From Clostridium sp. D53t1_180928_C8 (GTDB lineage: Bacteria > Bacillota > Clostridia > Clostridiales > Clostridiaceae), in assembly GCF_015667795.1 (NCBI RefSeq), contig NZ_JADPEL010000011.1, forward strand, positions 52,478 through 116,477: a stretch of 64,000 nt of DNA, in the 5' to 3' direction. This document shows positions 26,682 through 35,213 of the stretch, piece after piece (position 1 is the stretch's first letter; each line of letters starts with the position of its first letter). A model generated the notes under the pieces. It had not been told where the DNA came from. It ran no database searches and saw nothing but the letters and a program-made list of their open reading frames with translations. The translations under genes were made by a program, and so were the position numbers.

Positions 26682-26943
26682 TAAACTGCAAACTACAGTG
26701 AGAACGAAAAATGGAATATTACTTTTCCCGGAATCGGTGAAATTTTTACTTTGAATTTATATAATTGATTCTAGATGTTAATTTCAATACTTTCCTCTAA
26801 GTTAATATTTCATTTTTTCTCTTGACTGTTTTCTTAGTTAGACGACTTATATTTAACGACTCCTGCTACAAATTTGTTTGAGAAGTCGTTAACTTTAGAA
26901 GGGCTAGCTTAAATTGCAGACTTAATCTTTATTTCGCAGTTTA
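26682..26943 (-). repeat. Interspersed ~265-bp repeat, copy B (inverted)
   Basis: 262 bases bounded by TAAACTGC (26682-26689) and its reverse complement GCAGTTTA (26936-26943), with extended terminal similarity (TAAACTGCRAA). Read on the minus strand it matches copy A at 20985-21254 in both end blocks and the central AACGACTCCTGCTACAAATTT; the middle has diverged. The last three bases of the repeat provide the TAA stop of homoserine dehydrogenase, so the element touches coding sequence. No clear target-site duplication was found. Confidence 0.82.
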
Positions 26944-28242
26944 GTTAAACTCTTCTATTCTTATTATATTTTCTACTTCTTTTACAGTTCTTAAATCATA
27001 TAATTTCTCTATAGAATCATTTATTAAAGCTTCCTTAGTTCTATGTGTTATTAAAACTAAAGTAACTTCTAGATTTTCATCATGCTTTCTTCCCTTTTGA
27101 ATAAGAGATTTTAAGCTTACTCTATTTGAACCAAAAATAGTAGTTATTTGCCCTAATACACCTGGCTTATCTTCAACTGTTACTCTTATATAATATCTGC
27201 TTTCTACATCATTAATATCTTTAACTTCTTTTTCCCACAAGTTATTTCTAATAATTGGGTTTTCATTTTTAATATCTATATTTCTTCTTAAAATAGCAAT
27301 TATATCACTTACAACAGCACTTCCTGTTGGCATATCACCTGCTCCTCTACCATAGAACATTAAATCTCCAACAGCATTTCCATTTATAAATATTGCATTA
27401 AAAGAATCATAAACATTAGCAAGTGGATGTGTTTCTGGAATCATAGTTGGATGAACTCTTAACTCAATTTTTCCATCTTTATCTTTAGCAATAGCTAATA
27501 GCTTAATTGACATTCCAAAATCGCTTGCATATTTCATGTCTATTGGTTTTATCTTAGTTATTCCTTCTCTATATACATCCTTAATATCTACTTTTGTTCC
27601 AAATGCTAATGAAGCAAGTATTGCAAGCTTATATTGAGCATCATATCCTTCAATATCTGATGTTGGATCTGCTTCTGCATACCCCTTTTCCTTAGCTTCT
27701 TGTAATACATAATCAAACTCTAATTGTTCAAGCTCCATTTTGCTTAATATATAGTTAGTTGTTCCATTAACTATTCCATATAACTCATTTATCTTATTTG
27801 CAGTTAAATTTTCATTAATACCATTAATTATTGGTATTCCTCCTGCAACACTAGCTTCATATTGGAACATAACTCCCATTTCTTCAGCCTTTTCAAATAC
27901 TTCATTACCTTCAGTTGCAAGTAACATCTTATTTGCAGTAACTATATGTTTTTTAGCCTCCATAGCTTTTAACATATATTCTCTTGCTGGCTCTATTCCT
28001 CCCATTACTTCAACTACAATCTTTATAGAATCATCATTTAATATTTCTTCAAAATTTGTAGTTAAAATATCTTCTGAGACATCTACACCTCTACCTTTTT
28101 TTAAATCTCTTACTAAAATCTTAGAAATTTCAATTTCATAACCTGATCTTTTAATAATCTCTTCTTTATTTTGGTGTAATATTTTATATACACCTCTCCC
28201 TACATTTCCTAGTCCTAACAATGCAATTTTTATTTTTTTCAT
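26941..28242 (-). CDS. hom: Homoserine dehydrogenase with ACT domain
   Basis: Reduces aspartate semialdehyde to homoserine, the branch point to threonine and methionine. 433 residues. NAD(P) motif GLGNVGRGVYKIL at ~10; GTTNYIL and the catalytic Lys/Asp region SDIEGYDAQYKLAILAS at ~200-225. A C-terminal ACT domain from ~350 (YYIRVTVEDKPGVLGQITTI) is the expected threonine-feedback site. Shine-Dalgarno AAAGGGGGATCATTTA. The stop codon is shared with the end of the interspersed repeat. No leader with T-box features is visible upstream. Confidence 0.96.
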   Translation of the reverse strand: MKKIKIALLGLGNVGRGVYKILHQNKEEIIKRSGYEIEISKILVRDLKKGRGVDVSEDILTTNFEEILNDDSIKIVVEVMGGIEPAREYMLKAMEAKKHIVTANKMLLATEGNEVFEKAEEMGVMFQYEASVAGGIPIINGINENLTANKINELYGIVNGTTNYILSKMELEQLEFDYVLQEAKEKGYAEADPTSDIEGYDAQYKLAILASLAFGTKVDIKDVYREGITKIKPIDMKYASDFGMSIKLLAIAKDKDGKIELRVHPTMIPETHPLANVYDSFNAIFINGNAVGDLMFYGRGAGDMPTGSAVVSDIIAILRRNIDIKNENPIIRNNLWEKEVKDINDVESRYYIRVTVEDKPGVLGQITTIFGSNRVSLKSLIQKGRKHDENLEVTLVLITHRTKEALINDSIEKLYDLRTVKEVENIIRIEEFN

Positions 28243-28458
28243 TAAATGATCCCCCTTTTTGTTTTATATCCCCAAAATTAATATATATTTCATTATAATA
28301 TATTTCTTCAATTTTCCATATATTATTTTATTAAATTAACTAAAAAATATCACATAGTTTTTAAAACTACATCTTGCATTATGATAAAATGGATGGTATT
28401 ATATTTATATAGTTTGATTTTCAAATATTTTTATTATGATTTGATAAGGAGAGATATA

Positions 28459-29319
28459 ATGGAAAAAATAGCTTTAATTACTGATAGTACTTGTGGCTTA
28501 CCTTTAGAATATATAGAAAAGTATAACATTCATGTGGCTAGATTAAAAATAATATATAAAGCTGAAGAATATATAGATGGAATTACAATAACAGCAAATG
28601 AAGTTTATTCTAGGTTAAATGAAGAGTTACCTACTACTTCAATGCCTTCTGTTCAAGATATTTGTGATATATATGAAACTCTATCAAATGAAGGTTATAC
28701 ACATGTTATAGCTATGCCTATTTCATCTGGACTTTCTGGAACAATAAATAGTTTTAGAATAGCTGCTTCTGAATATGAAGATAAAATTACTAGCTTTGTA
28801 TTTGATACTAAAATCTTATCTATGGCCGTAGGTTTATCTGTTATTGAAATTGGTAAAATGATTGAAAGCGGCAAAGATTTTGAATATATTTGCACTGCTA
28901 TTCCTAAATTAAGAGAAGATACTTCAATGTACTTTACCGTAGACACTTTAGAATATTTAATTAAGGGTGGAAGAATTGGAAAAGTTACTGGAAGTGTTGG
29001 GCAACTTTTAAATTTAAAACCTATTATTACTATGGATGATGATGGTAAATATACTAATCACTCAAAGGTTAGAGGTTCAAAGAAAGCTTTTAATACATTA
29101 CTTGATTTAGCTACAAACATATTGGATCAAGGTAAGGGTAAAGTAATCATTATGACAGGAACTATGGAAGACGAAGCTAAAAAACTAGAAGATATTCTTT
29201 CAAAACATAAAAATACTACCTTTATGTATTCTGGTACTATTACTCCAGCCGTAGGAATACATTCTGGTCCTAGACTACTTGCTGTTGCAGTGTTAAAGGA
29301 ATCAGAACTAACTAAATAA
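28459..29319 (+). CDS. DegV family fatty-acid-binding protein
   Basis: 286 residues. DegV proteins (FakB) bind a fatty acid and present it to the kinase FakA for incorporation into phospholipids. Family motifs: ITDSTCGLP at the N-terminus, TSMPSVQDI near 50, MPISSGLSGTINS near 83, and GGRIGKVTGSVGQLLNLKPI near 165. The frame is open 26 codons upstream, but the ATG at 28459 follows AAGGAGAGATATA and starts directly with the DegV domain. No FakA gene is adjacent. Confidence 0.94.
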   Translation: MEKIALITDSTCGLPLEYIEKYNIHVARLKIIYKAEEYIDGITITANEVYSRLNEELPTTSMPSVQDICDIYETLSNEGYTHVIAMPISSGLSGTINSFRIAASEYEDKITSFVFDTKILSMAVGLSVIEIGKMIESGKDFEYICTAIPKLREDTSMYFTVDTLEYLIKGGRIGKVTGSVGQLLNLKPIITMDDDGKYTNHSKVRGSKKAFNTLLDLATNILDQGKGKVIIMTGTMEDEAKKLEDILSKHKNTTFMYSGTITPAVGIHSGPRLLAVAVLKESELTK

Positions 29320-29441
29320 ATTGCGCATACCAGTATGACCGAAAAATAAAATATTTATTTTACAAAGTATGTAGAATAGAATTCTGATACAGCATCATTA
29401 CTTGATATTAATTTAACTTTGTTTTTAAAAAATATATAACA

Positions 29442-29471
29442 TAAAGGGATATCCAATTGGATATCCCTTTA
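29442..29471. terminator. Palindromic terminator
   Basis: A perfect 30-base palindrome (arm TAAAGGGATATCCAA) between the convergent DegV gene and the 141-aa gene. Weak T runs flank both sides. Confidence 0.75.
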
Positions 29472-29503
29472 AATCTCAATATATTAAAATTGTTCCCCTA
29501 ATT

Positions 29504-29929
29504 CTAATCTCTAAATTGAAATTTATAAGAGAACATAAATTTAAATCCGTTATTTTTCCAACTTTTACATCTTTCCAAAAACTCTTTCCCACTATTTGCC
29601 ATTAGAAAACACTCCTTATTTTTATTGACATAGCATATTGGTAAATCACTTTGTAAATCTGTAAATGAACCAACAGTTCCAATTAAACCACCTTGCCTAT
29701 CTCTTGCGAAAACATCTACTTGAGGAACTGTATAAAATGATAATTCAACAATATCATCATCAAAAATAAAATGTATATCATACTCATCAGCATATTGTTG
29801 ATAAGTTTCATTTTTATCATTTGAATCCATATAGTAAACAGTAGTACCTGATGCAATGACTTCCGCATCTTCTATACATATAGCTAAACAATTTGTTCTC
29901 TTTGTCATATCTAAATACACTTTATTCAT
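29504..29929 (-). CDS. Hypothetical protein, 141 aa
   Basis: Not recognised. A soluble acidic protein with many aromatic residues, no signal peptide and no membrane helix. The sequence alternates likely beta strands (NCLAICIEDAEVIASGTTVYY, IHFIFDDDIVELSFYTVPQ) and ends in a basic helix and strand (CKSWKNNGFKFMFSYKF). Cysteines at ~14, 18, 99, 107 and 121 are not in metal motifs. The start lacks a good Shine-Dalgarno (GGAGAGAAA overlaps it closely). Followed by a palindromic terminator. Confidence 0.65.
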   Translation of the reverse strand: MNKVYLDMTKRTNCLAICIEDAEVIASGTTVYYMDSNDKNETYQQYADEYDIHFIFDDDIVELSFYTVPQVDVFARDRQGGLIGTVGSFTDLQSDLPICYVNKNKECFLMANSGKEFLERCKSWKNNGFKFMFSYKFQFRD

Positions 29930-30064
29930 TTTCTCTCCATAAATAATAATGTTTCTTTTTCTACATTATTATCTTCAATTACATTAGCCGTCTTAATTTA
30001 AAGTTATTCATTAAATATACTCTATTTAACATTTCAACATAATTAAACGTTTTATTAATAGAAT

Positions 30065-30313
30065 CTATTTAGTATATCTATTTTTCCACATAAATTCATT
30101 ATACTTAAATAGCAGTTGCTCTATTGGTAAATTCTTTTTAAACTTCCCTTTAGTAAGAATAGTGTCATTTGTATCTGGTTATCGTGTTAGTTCTCTATAT
30201 TATTTAGAGGTTACTTTATTCAAATAATAAAATAAATAAATCCAAGCTATAATAATAAAAAGCATTATTAAGAATATTATTATTTTTATGAAAAAAGTTA
30301 AAATTTTTTTCAT
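30065..30313 (-). pseudogene. Small single-helix protein gene with two in-frame TAA codons
   Basis: An ATG at 30313 behind an excellent Shine-Dalgarno (AAGGAGTTGTATAT) opens a 37-residue frame made of a basic start and one membrane helix (IIIFLIMLFIIIAWIYLFYY), stopping at 30200. The same frame then continues: YRELTR, a second TAA, and PDTNDTILTKGKFKKNLPIE with a further 23 residues to a TAG at 30065. Both TAA positions would be Gln (CAA) after one C-to-T change. The simplest reading is an ~82-residue membrane protein gene decayed by two nonsense changes. The alternative is that only the 37-residue peptide (30200-30313) is expressed. Confidence 0.6.
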
Positions 30314-30412
30314 ATATACAACTCCTTAAACTAAATAAAGATTAATTATAATTAAAAAATTATGGTATAATTTAATTTACTATCATATTAGACCATAGAT
30401 AGGAGGATAATT

Positions 30413-30925
30413 ATGAAATTTATTTATACTAATACTATTGATCAATATACTAATTGCTTAAAAGCAGAAAAATTGAAACTTAAAATATTAAAAAAAATAT
30501 TTCCAATAATTTTTTTAATAATTTTTTTAATAGCGTGTTTTTTTTGGTTTAATCATAAAATAACAAATATACAAATAATATTAGTTTCATTTGAAACTTT
30601 AATTCCTGCTATATTCTTTATATATATTCCTGAAATATATTTTTCAATTTCAAGTAAAATAATTAAAAGATTAATATTATCATATAAGGTTCTACCAGAA
30701 AAAGAATTAGAAATATGTGAAAATGAAATAATCTATAAATTTTCCAATAATCATATAGATAAATTTTCATTTAATAATATAAAAAATATTTTAGAATTTG
30801 AAGATTGTATATATATTTTTAGAAGTGATAATAACTCTTTAATATATACTCCTATAATTCCTAATAGCGTGTTTGAAAATGAAGAATCTAAAAAAGAATT
30901 TATAGAATTACTTTCAAAAAAATAA
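30413..30925 (+). CDS. YcxB-like membrane protein
   Basis: 170 residues with two membrane helices at ~28-47 (IFPIIFLIIFLIACFFWF) and ~54-78, followed by a ~85-residue C-terminal domain. Its strand pattern (ELEICENEIIYKFSNNHIDK, IYIFRSDNNSLIYTPIIPNS) and end (ESKKEFIELLSKK) resemble the YcxB C-terminal domain. Function of the family is unknown. Strong Shine-Dalgarno AGGAGGATAATT. Faces away from the decayed small membrane protein gene, 99 bases apart. Confidence 0.75.
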   Translation: MKFIYTNTIDQYTNCLKAEKLKLKILKKIFPIIFLIIFLIACFFWFNHKITNIQIILVSFETLIPAIFFIYIPEIYFSISSKIIKRLILSYKVLPEKELEICENEIIYKFSNNHIDKFSFNNIKNILEFEDCIYIFRSDNNSLIYTPIIPNSVFENEESKKEFIELLSKK

Positions 30926-30996
30926 AAACTTCTCAGAATAATAATATTTAAATTTTGGCTTTGTTTTAAACTGATGTCGATAATATATCATAAATT

Positions 30997-31028
30997 TAAA
31001 AGAGCAGTGAAAATTTCACTGCTCTTTA
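30997..31028. terminator. Terminator of the YcxB-like gene
   Basis: AAAGAGCAGTGAA pairs with TTCACTGCTCTTT over a 4-base loop. The T run is inside the arm. Located 72 bases behind the stop on the plus strand. Confidence 0.75.
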
Positions 31029-31243
31029 GTTCGTAATATAATACACTTCTTCATCAATCATTACATTTATTTTATTCCAAAAATAGTAAAATTAAAATAA
31101 TATTACCTTTTTAATATATTAGTATTCTATTTTGAAAATTTTTTATTAAACATATAAAATGTATTTAATTAGCATATTAAAAGTTTTTTACACTTTGGAT
31201 TCTGACGTTAAACTTGTTGAATAACATTATTAACTCTTTTTAT

Positions 31244-31268
31244 AAAAAAAGGAAACCCGTAGGTTTCC
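31244..31268 (-). terminator. Terminator of the nucleoside ABC transporter operon
   Basis: GGAAACC (31251-31257) pairs with GGTTTCC (31262-31268); on the minus strand TTTTTTTATA follows, a classic intrinsic terminator 8 bases from the last stop codon. Confidence 0.88.
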
Positions 31269-31275
31269 AATAAAT

Positions 31276-32226
31276 TTATCTCTTTCCTGCATCAAATGGT
31301 TCTCCCGCAGCCTTCGGTGCTTGAGATGATTTAGAGAATATTACTAATGCAATTAAAGTTACCACATAAGGGAACATCTTCAAATACATTGGTGGAATTG
31401 TTGCTAAGCTTGGTATAACTTGTGATACGTTAGCTACTGTAGTTGCAAATCCAAAGAACATCGTTGCTCCTAATATTCCTAGCGGCTTCCATTGCCCAAA
31501 AATTAATGCTGCTAATGCCAAGAATCCTATTCCTGAAACACTTCCATTAAATTCACTTGAGTAAGTCATAGTAATTATAGCTCCACCCATACCTGCAAAG
31601 GCACCCGAAAGCATAACCCCTATATATCTCATTTTAACAACACTAATACCTGCTGCTGCAGCTGCTTGTGGATGCTCACCACATGCTCTTAGTCTTAAAC
31701 CAAAGCTTGTCTTGTATAATAATACTGAGAATATTATTAATATTAATAATACTACCCAAGTTGTTGCATAAGTATTTGTAAAGAATAATGGTCCTATTAC
31801 CGGAATCTTTGATAATACTGGAACATTTCCTCTTTGGAATATAGTAGTTAATTGTAATCTACCACTTCCGTTACCAATAACATTACATAAGTATATTGTT
31901 AATGAACCAGCCATTAAGTTAATAGCTGTACCACTAATAGTTTGGTCTGCTTTTAAGTTTATACTTGCAAAAGCATGTAATAATGAGAATAACATACCAG
32001 CAATTGCTGCTACTAAAAGTCCAATCCAAACTGCTCCTGGTACTCCAGAACCTTGTAATTTATATACTGTAAGAGCTCCTGCAAAAGACCCTACAATCAT
32101 AAGTCCGTCTAATCCAATATTTACAACACCACTACGCTCTGAATACAGACCTCCAAGTGCTGTTATTAATAATGGAATTGTATAAGTAATTGCATAAGGA
32201 AAAATTTGTACTATTGTATCCCACAT
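31276..32226 (-). CDS. Nucleoside ABC transporter permease (second subunit)
   Basis: 316-residue inner-membrane permease of the BMP/Nup nucleoside importer (NupQ/NupC type, BPD_transp_2 fold) with about 8-9 helices. Motifs include GLYSERSGVVNIGLDGLMIV near residue 25 and GISVVKMRYIGVMLSGAFAGMGG (split here as GISVVKMRYIG and LSGAFAGMGGA) near 195. Its start shares one base with the stop of the first permease. Together with the ATPase and the two lipoproteins upstream it forms a complete importer for purine nucleosides or a related substrate. Confidence 0.93.
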   Translation of the reverse strand: MWDTIVQIFPYAITYTIPLLITALGGLYSERSGVVNIGLDGLMIVGSFAGALTVYKLQGSGVPGAVWIGLLVAAIAGMLFSLLHAFASINLKADQTISGTAINLMAGSLTIYLCNVIGNGSGRLQLTTIFQRGNVPVLSKIPVIGPLFFTNTYATTWVVLLILIIFSVLLYKTSFGLRLRACGEHPQAAAAAGISVVKMRYIGVMLSGAFAGMGGAIITMTYSSEFNGSVSGIGFLALAALIFGQWKPLGILGATMFFGFATTVANVSQVIPSLATIPPMYLKMFPYVVTLIALVIFSKSSQAPKAAGEPFDAGKR

Positions 32227-33308
32227 TATTTTTCCACCGCCCTTTCATTATTGTTAACCACTGTTTTGTTTTTCTTAATATTTTTAAATCTCTTAATTAA
32301 GTTTTCCATTATTAAGCTTGTTGCTGAGAAGTAAATAATTGTTGCCATTATTGTATCAGCAAGTTCTGTTGGAACGTTAGCTTTTATTGACATAGCACCC
32401 TTACCAACATTTAATATACCAAAGAATAAAGCTGATAATACAACTCCTAATGGTGAGTTAGCACCTAAAAGAGCAACTGCTATACCATTAAATCCTTGTG
32501 ATGGCATAATACCTGTTTGAATACAATCTGCATATCCAGCATATTGAGTTACCCCAGCAAGACCTGCTAAAGCACCTGCTATCATCATTGATACAATAAT
32601 ATTTCTATTAACTGACATACCTGCATATTCAGCACCAAATCTATTAAATCCAACTGCTTTTAATTCATATCCTAATACAGTTTTATTTAATATGAACCAT
32701 ACAACAAATGCAGCTATTAGAGCTAAAAATATACCTAAATTTAATGCATTACTATTTCCAAAAAGTTTAGTTAACCATTCAGCTTTTAATGTATTACCTA
32801 CAGCTAATGCCCTTGATGTATCTTCAGTTGCTCCCTTAAAATGATTTTGAATTGTATATTGTGTAAAATAAAGTACAATCCAGTTCATCATAATTGAAGA
32901 AACAACTTCATGTACATTAAACTTTGCTTTTAATAATCCTGGAATTGCTCCACATAAAGCTCCTGCAAGCATTCCAGCTAAAACCATTAAAGGTAATAAT
33001 ATAATACTTGGTAAATTAACAGTTAATCCAACAACTAGTGATGTAAATCCCCCTATTAACATTTGACCTGGTGTTCCTATATTAAATAACCCAGTCTTAA
33101 ATGCAAACGCAACAGAAAGTCCTGTAAGTATTAAAGGAGTTGCTGATGCAATAGTATCACCTATTTTAGTAATATTTTTTAATCCACCTTTAAAAAGACT
33201 ATCATAAGCTACAAGAGGGTCAAATCCCATTACTAACATTAAGACAGCACCTGCAAGTAATCCTAAAACTACCGCCATAACAGATTTTAATGCTTGATTC
33301 TTTTCCAC
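32226..33308 (-). CDS. Nucleoside ABC transporter permease (first subunit)
   Basis: 360 residues, NupP/NupB type. About 9-10 helices; family motifs KTGLFNIGTPGQMLIGG near 68 and NFVHEVVSSIMMNW-like KFNVHEVVSSIMMNWIVLY near 128. GFNRFGAEYAGMSVNRN near 220 is the coupling-helix region. A hydrophilic basic tail (KRFKNIKKNKTVVNNNERAV) follows the last helix. Overlaps the ATPase stop by one base and the next permease start by one base, so the three genes are translationally coupled. Confidence 0.93.
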   Translation of the reverse strand: MEKNQALKSVMAVVLGLLAGAVLMLVMGFDPLVAYDSLFKGGLKNITKIGDTIASATPLILTGLSVAFAFKTGLFNIGTPGQMLIGGFTSLVVGLTVNLPSIILLPLMVLAGMLAGALCGAIPGLLKAKFNVHEVVSSIMMNWIVLYFTQYTIQNHFKGATEDTSRALAVGNTLKAEWLTKLFGNSNALNLGIFLALIAAFVVWFILNKTVLGYELKAVGFNRFGAEYAGMSVNRNIIVSMMIAGALAGLAGVTQYAGYADCIQTGIMPSQGFNGIAVALLGANSPLGVVLSALFFGILNVGKGAMSIKANVPTELADTIMATIIYFSATSLIMENLIKRFKNIKKNKTVVNNNERAVEK

Positions 33309-34828
33309 TATTTTTCCCCCTTCTTTATTCCAGCCATCATTAGACCTACTTCATTTTCATCAGTTTCATTAGCATTAACTATACCAATAAGTTCACCATT
33401 ATTTACTATAGCAATTCTATCAGATACATTTAATACTTCATCTAATTCAAGAGATACTAATAAAACAGCTTTACCACTATCCCTTTGTTCTACTAATCTC
33501 TTGTGAATATACTCTATAGAACCAACATCAAGACCTCTAGTAGGTTGTACAGCTATAAGTAAATCTGGATTAGATTCAACTTCACGCCCTATTATCCCCT
33601 TTTGTTGATTCCCTCCTGATAAAGATCTTGCTATAGATTTTCCACCTTCCCCAGATCTAACATCAAAAGTTTCAATAATATGATTAGCATACTTTGTTAT
33701 TTCTTTTTTGTTTATTAAACCATTTTTAGAAAATGGCTTATTCTTGTAAACCTTAAGAACCATATTATCTTCCATAGTATAATCTAAAATAAGACCTCTC
33801 TTATGTCTATCTTCTGGAATATGAGCCATTCCATCATCTATTCTTTGTCTTATAGATTCTTTAGTTATATCTTTATTTTTAAATGTAATTGTTCCAGACT
33901 CAACCGGTCTCATTCCTGTTAAAGCTTCCACTATTTCAGTTTGTCCATTACCTTCAACTCCAGCAATACCAACTATTTCACCTGCTTTTACTTCTAATGA
34001 GAAGTTTTTAAGTCCTAAAACCTTTTTATTATTTTTAACGCAAAGATTGTCCATTTTTAAAACAACTTCTTTTGGCTTAGCTTCTTCCTTTTCAACGCTA
34101 AATGATACTTCTCTACCAACCATCATCTTAGCCATTTCTGCTTCACTAGTTTCACTAACATTAACTGTACCAATGTATTTTCCTCTTCTTATAACAGTAC
34201 AACGATTTGCAGCAGACTTTATTTCTTTTAATTTATGAGTAATTAGAATTATAGACTTACCTTCTTTAGTAAGATTCCTCATAATTTCAATTAAGTCTTC
34301 TATTTCTTGAGGAGTTAATACAGCTGTAGGTTCATCAAATATTAAAACATCTGCATTTCTATAAAGCATCTTTAAGATTTCAACTCTTTGTTGCATACCA
34401 ACAGATATATCTTCGATTTTGGCATATGGATCAACATTCAAACCATATTGTTTAGATAAGTCCTCTATTCTTTTTGCTGCACCCTTTATATCTATCCCAA
34501 ATAGTTTTTTAGGTTCGCATCCTAAGATAATATTTTCTGTTACCGTAAAGTTCTCAACTAATTTAAAGTGTTGGTGAACCATTCCAATTCCTAATTCATT
34601 AGCTATATTAGGATTTGAAATTTTAACTTCTTTTCCCTTTACTTTTATACATCCTTTATCTGGTCTATACATTCCAAAAAGCATTCCCATTAATGTTGAT
34701 TTACCAGCACCATTTTCTCCTAATAGAGCATGAATCTCTCCTTGCTCTAATTGTAACGTAATATTATCATTAGCAACAATTCCTGGAAACTCTTTACGAA
34801 TATTAAGCATTTCTACTACATATCCCAC
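33308..34828 (-). CDS. Nucleoside ABC transporter ATP-binding protein (two ABC domains)
   Basis: 506-residue duplicated ATPase of the sugar/nucleoside type (NupO/NupA). Domain 1: Walker A GENGAGKST near 37, signature SVGMQQRVEILKML near 143, Walker B DVLIFDEPTAVLT near 160. Domain 2: a degenerate Walker A (GVEGNGQTEIVEAL, no Gly-Lys-Ser/Thr) near 283 but a good signature SLSGGNQQKGIIGRE near 400. A degenerate second site is normal for this family. Shine-Dalgarno AGGAGGATATGCC. Own promoter about 240 bases upstream. Confidence 0.94.
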   Translation of the reverse strand: MGYVVEMLNIRKEFPGIVANDNITLQLEQGEIHALLGENGAGKSTLMGMLFGMYRPDKGCIKVKGKEVKISNPNIANELGIGMVHQHFKLVENFTVTENIILGCEPKKLFGIDIKGAAKRIEDLSKQYGLNVDPYAKIEDISVGMQQRVEILKMLYRNADVLIFDEPTAVLTPQEIEDLIEIMRNLTKEGKSIILITHKLKEIKSAANRCTVIRRGKYIGTVNVSETSEAEMAKMMVGREVSFSVEKEEAKPKEVVLKMDNLCVKNNKKVLGLKNFSLEVKAGEIVGIAGVEGNGQTEIVEALTGMRPVESGTITFKNKDITKESIRQRIDDGMAHIPEDRHKRGLILDYTMEDNMVLKVYKNKPFSKNGLINKKEITKYANHIIETFDVRSGEGGKSIARSLSGGNQQKGIIGREVESNPDLLIAVQPTRGLDVGSIEYIHKRLVEQRDSGKAVLLVSLELDEVLNVSDRIAIVNNGELIGIVNANETDENEVGLMMAGIKKGEK

Positions 34829-34863
34829 GGCATATCCTCCTAAATTTCATTCTTTTATTTTAT

Positions 34864-34892
34864 GCAATTTATCCCAACAGGATTTAAATTGC
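34864..34892 (-). promoter_or_regulatory. Leader hairpin before the transporter ATPase gene
   Basis: GCAATTT/AAATTGC (7 bp) topped by ATCC/GGAT with a short loop, 36-64 bases before the ATPase start. No T run follows on the minus strand, so it is not an obvious terminator; it may affect mRNA stability or translation. Confidence 0.45.
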
Positions 34893-35045
34893 AAATTTTA
34901 CATAACTTGTTTATTATATGATTTTTTAATTAAATTTTAAAAAATATTTCACTTTATCTTTCTATATAATAATTATACCTTAAAATTCGTACATTATTAA
35001 ACCGCAAAATATGATATTAAAATTTGAAGATACAATATATCTACA

Positions 35046-35094
35046 AACCTCGAACTATATTAATAATTATAATTTAAATCTTTCGTATTTTCAA
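35046..35094 (-). promoter_or_regulatory. Promoter of the transporter ATPase-permease operon with PurBox-like pair
   Basis: On the minus strand TTGAAA (35089-35094), a 17-base spacer and TATAAT (35066-35071) form a near-ideal sigma-A promoter. Inside and just behind it lie CGAAA and, 25 bases on, GTTCG (plus-strand CCTCGAACTATA at 35049-35060). That is the inverted arrangement and spacing of PurR PurBox pairs. The same arrangement recurs at the promoter near 36560. Promoter strength is read directly; PurR binding is inference. Confidence 0.65.
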
Positions 35095-35160
35095 CATTTT
35101 ACGACAAGTATTTTTTCCCACATCGTTTTATATTGATGATTTTTTTTATTTTTGTACGCA

Positions 35161-35186
35161 AAAAAGGTGGAATAACCCACCTTTTT
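35161..35186 (-). terminator. Terminator behind the first-reading binding-protein gene
   Basis: AAAAAGGTGG pairs with CCACCTTTTT over a 6-base loop, followed by a T-rich minus-strand stretch after the A arm. It separates the lipoprotein gene at 35214-36317 from the ATPase operon. Confidence 0.85.
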
Positions 35187-35213
35187 TTAGTTGTAATATT
35201 AACTTTTAATAAA

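Larger units (their letters stand above)
30926..31275. other. Intergenic region with two terminators
   Basis: 350 bases between convergent units. It holds a hairpin behind the YcxB-like gene (30997-31028) and one behind the ABC transporter operon (31244-31268). Between them about 210 AT-rich bases show no frame with a ribosome site and no conserved structure that could be recognised. Confidence 0.6.
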
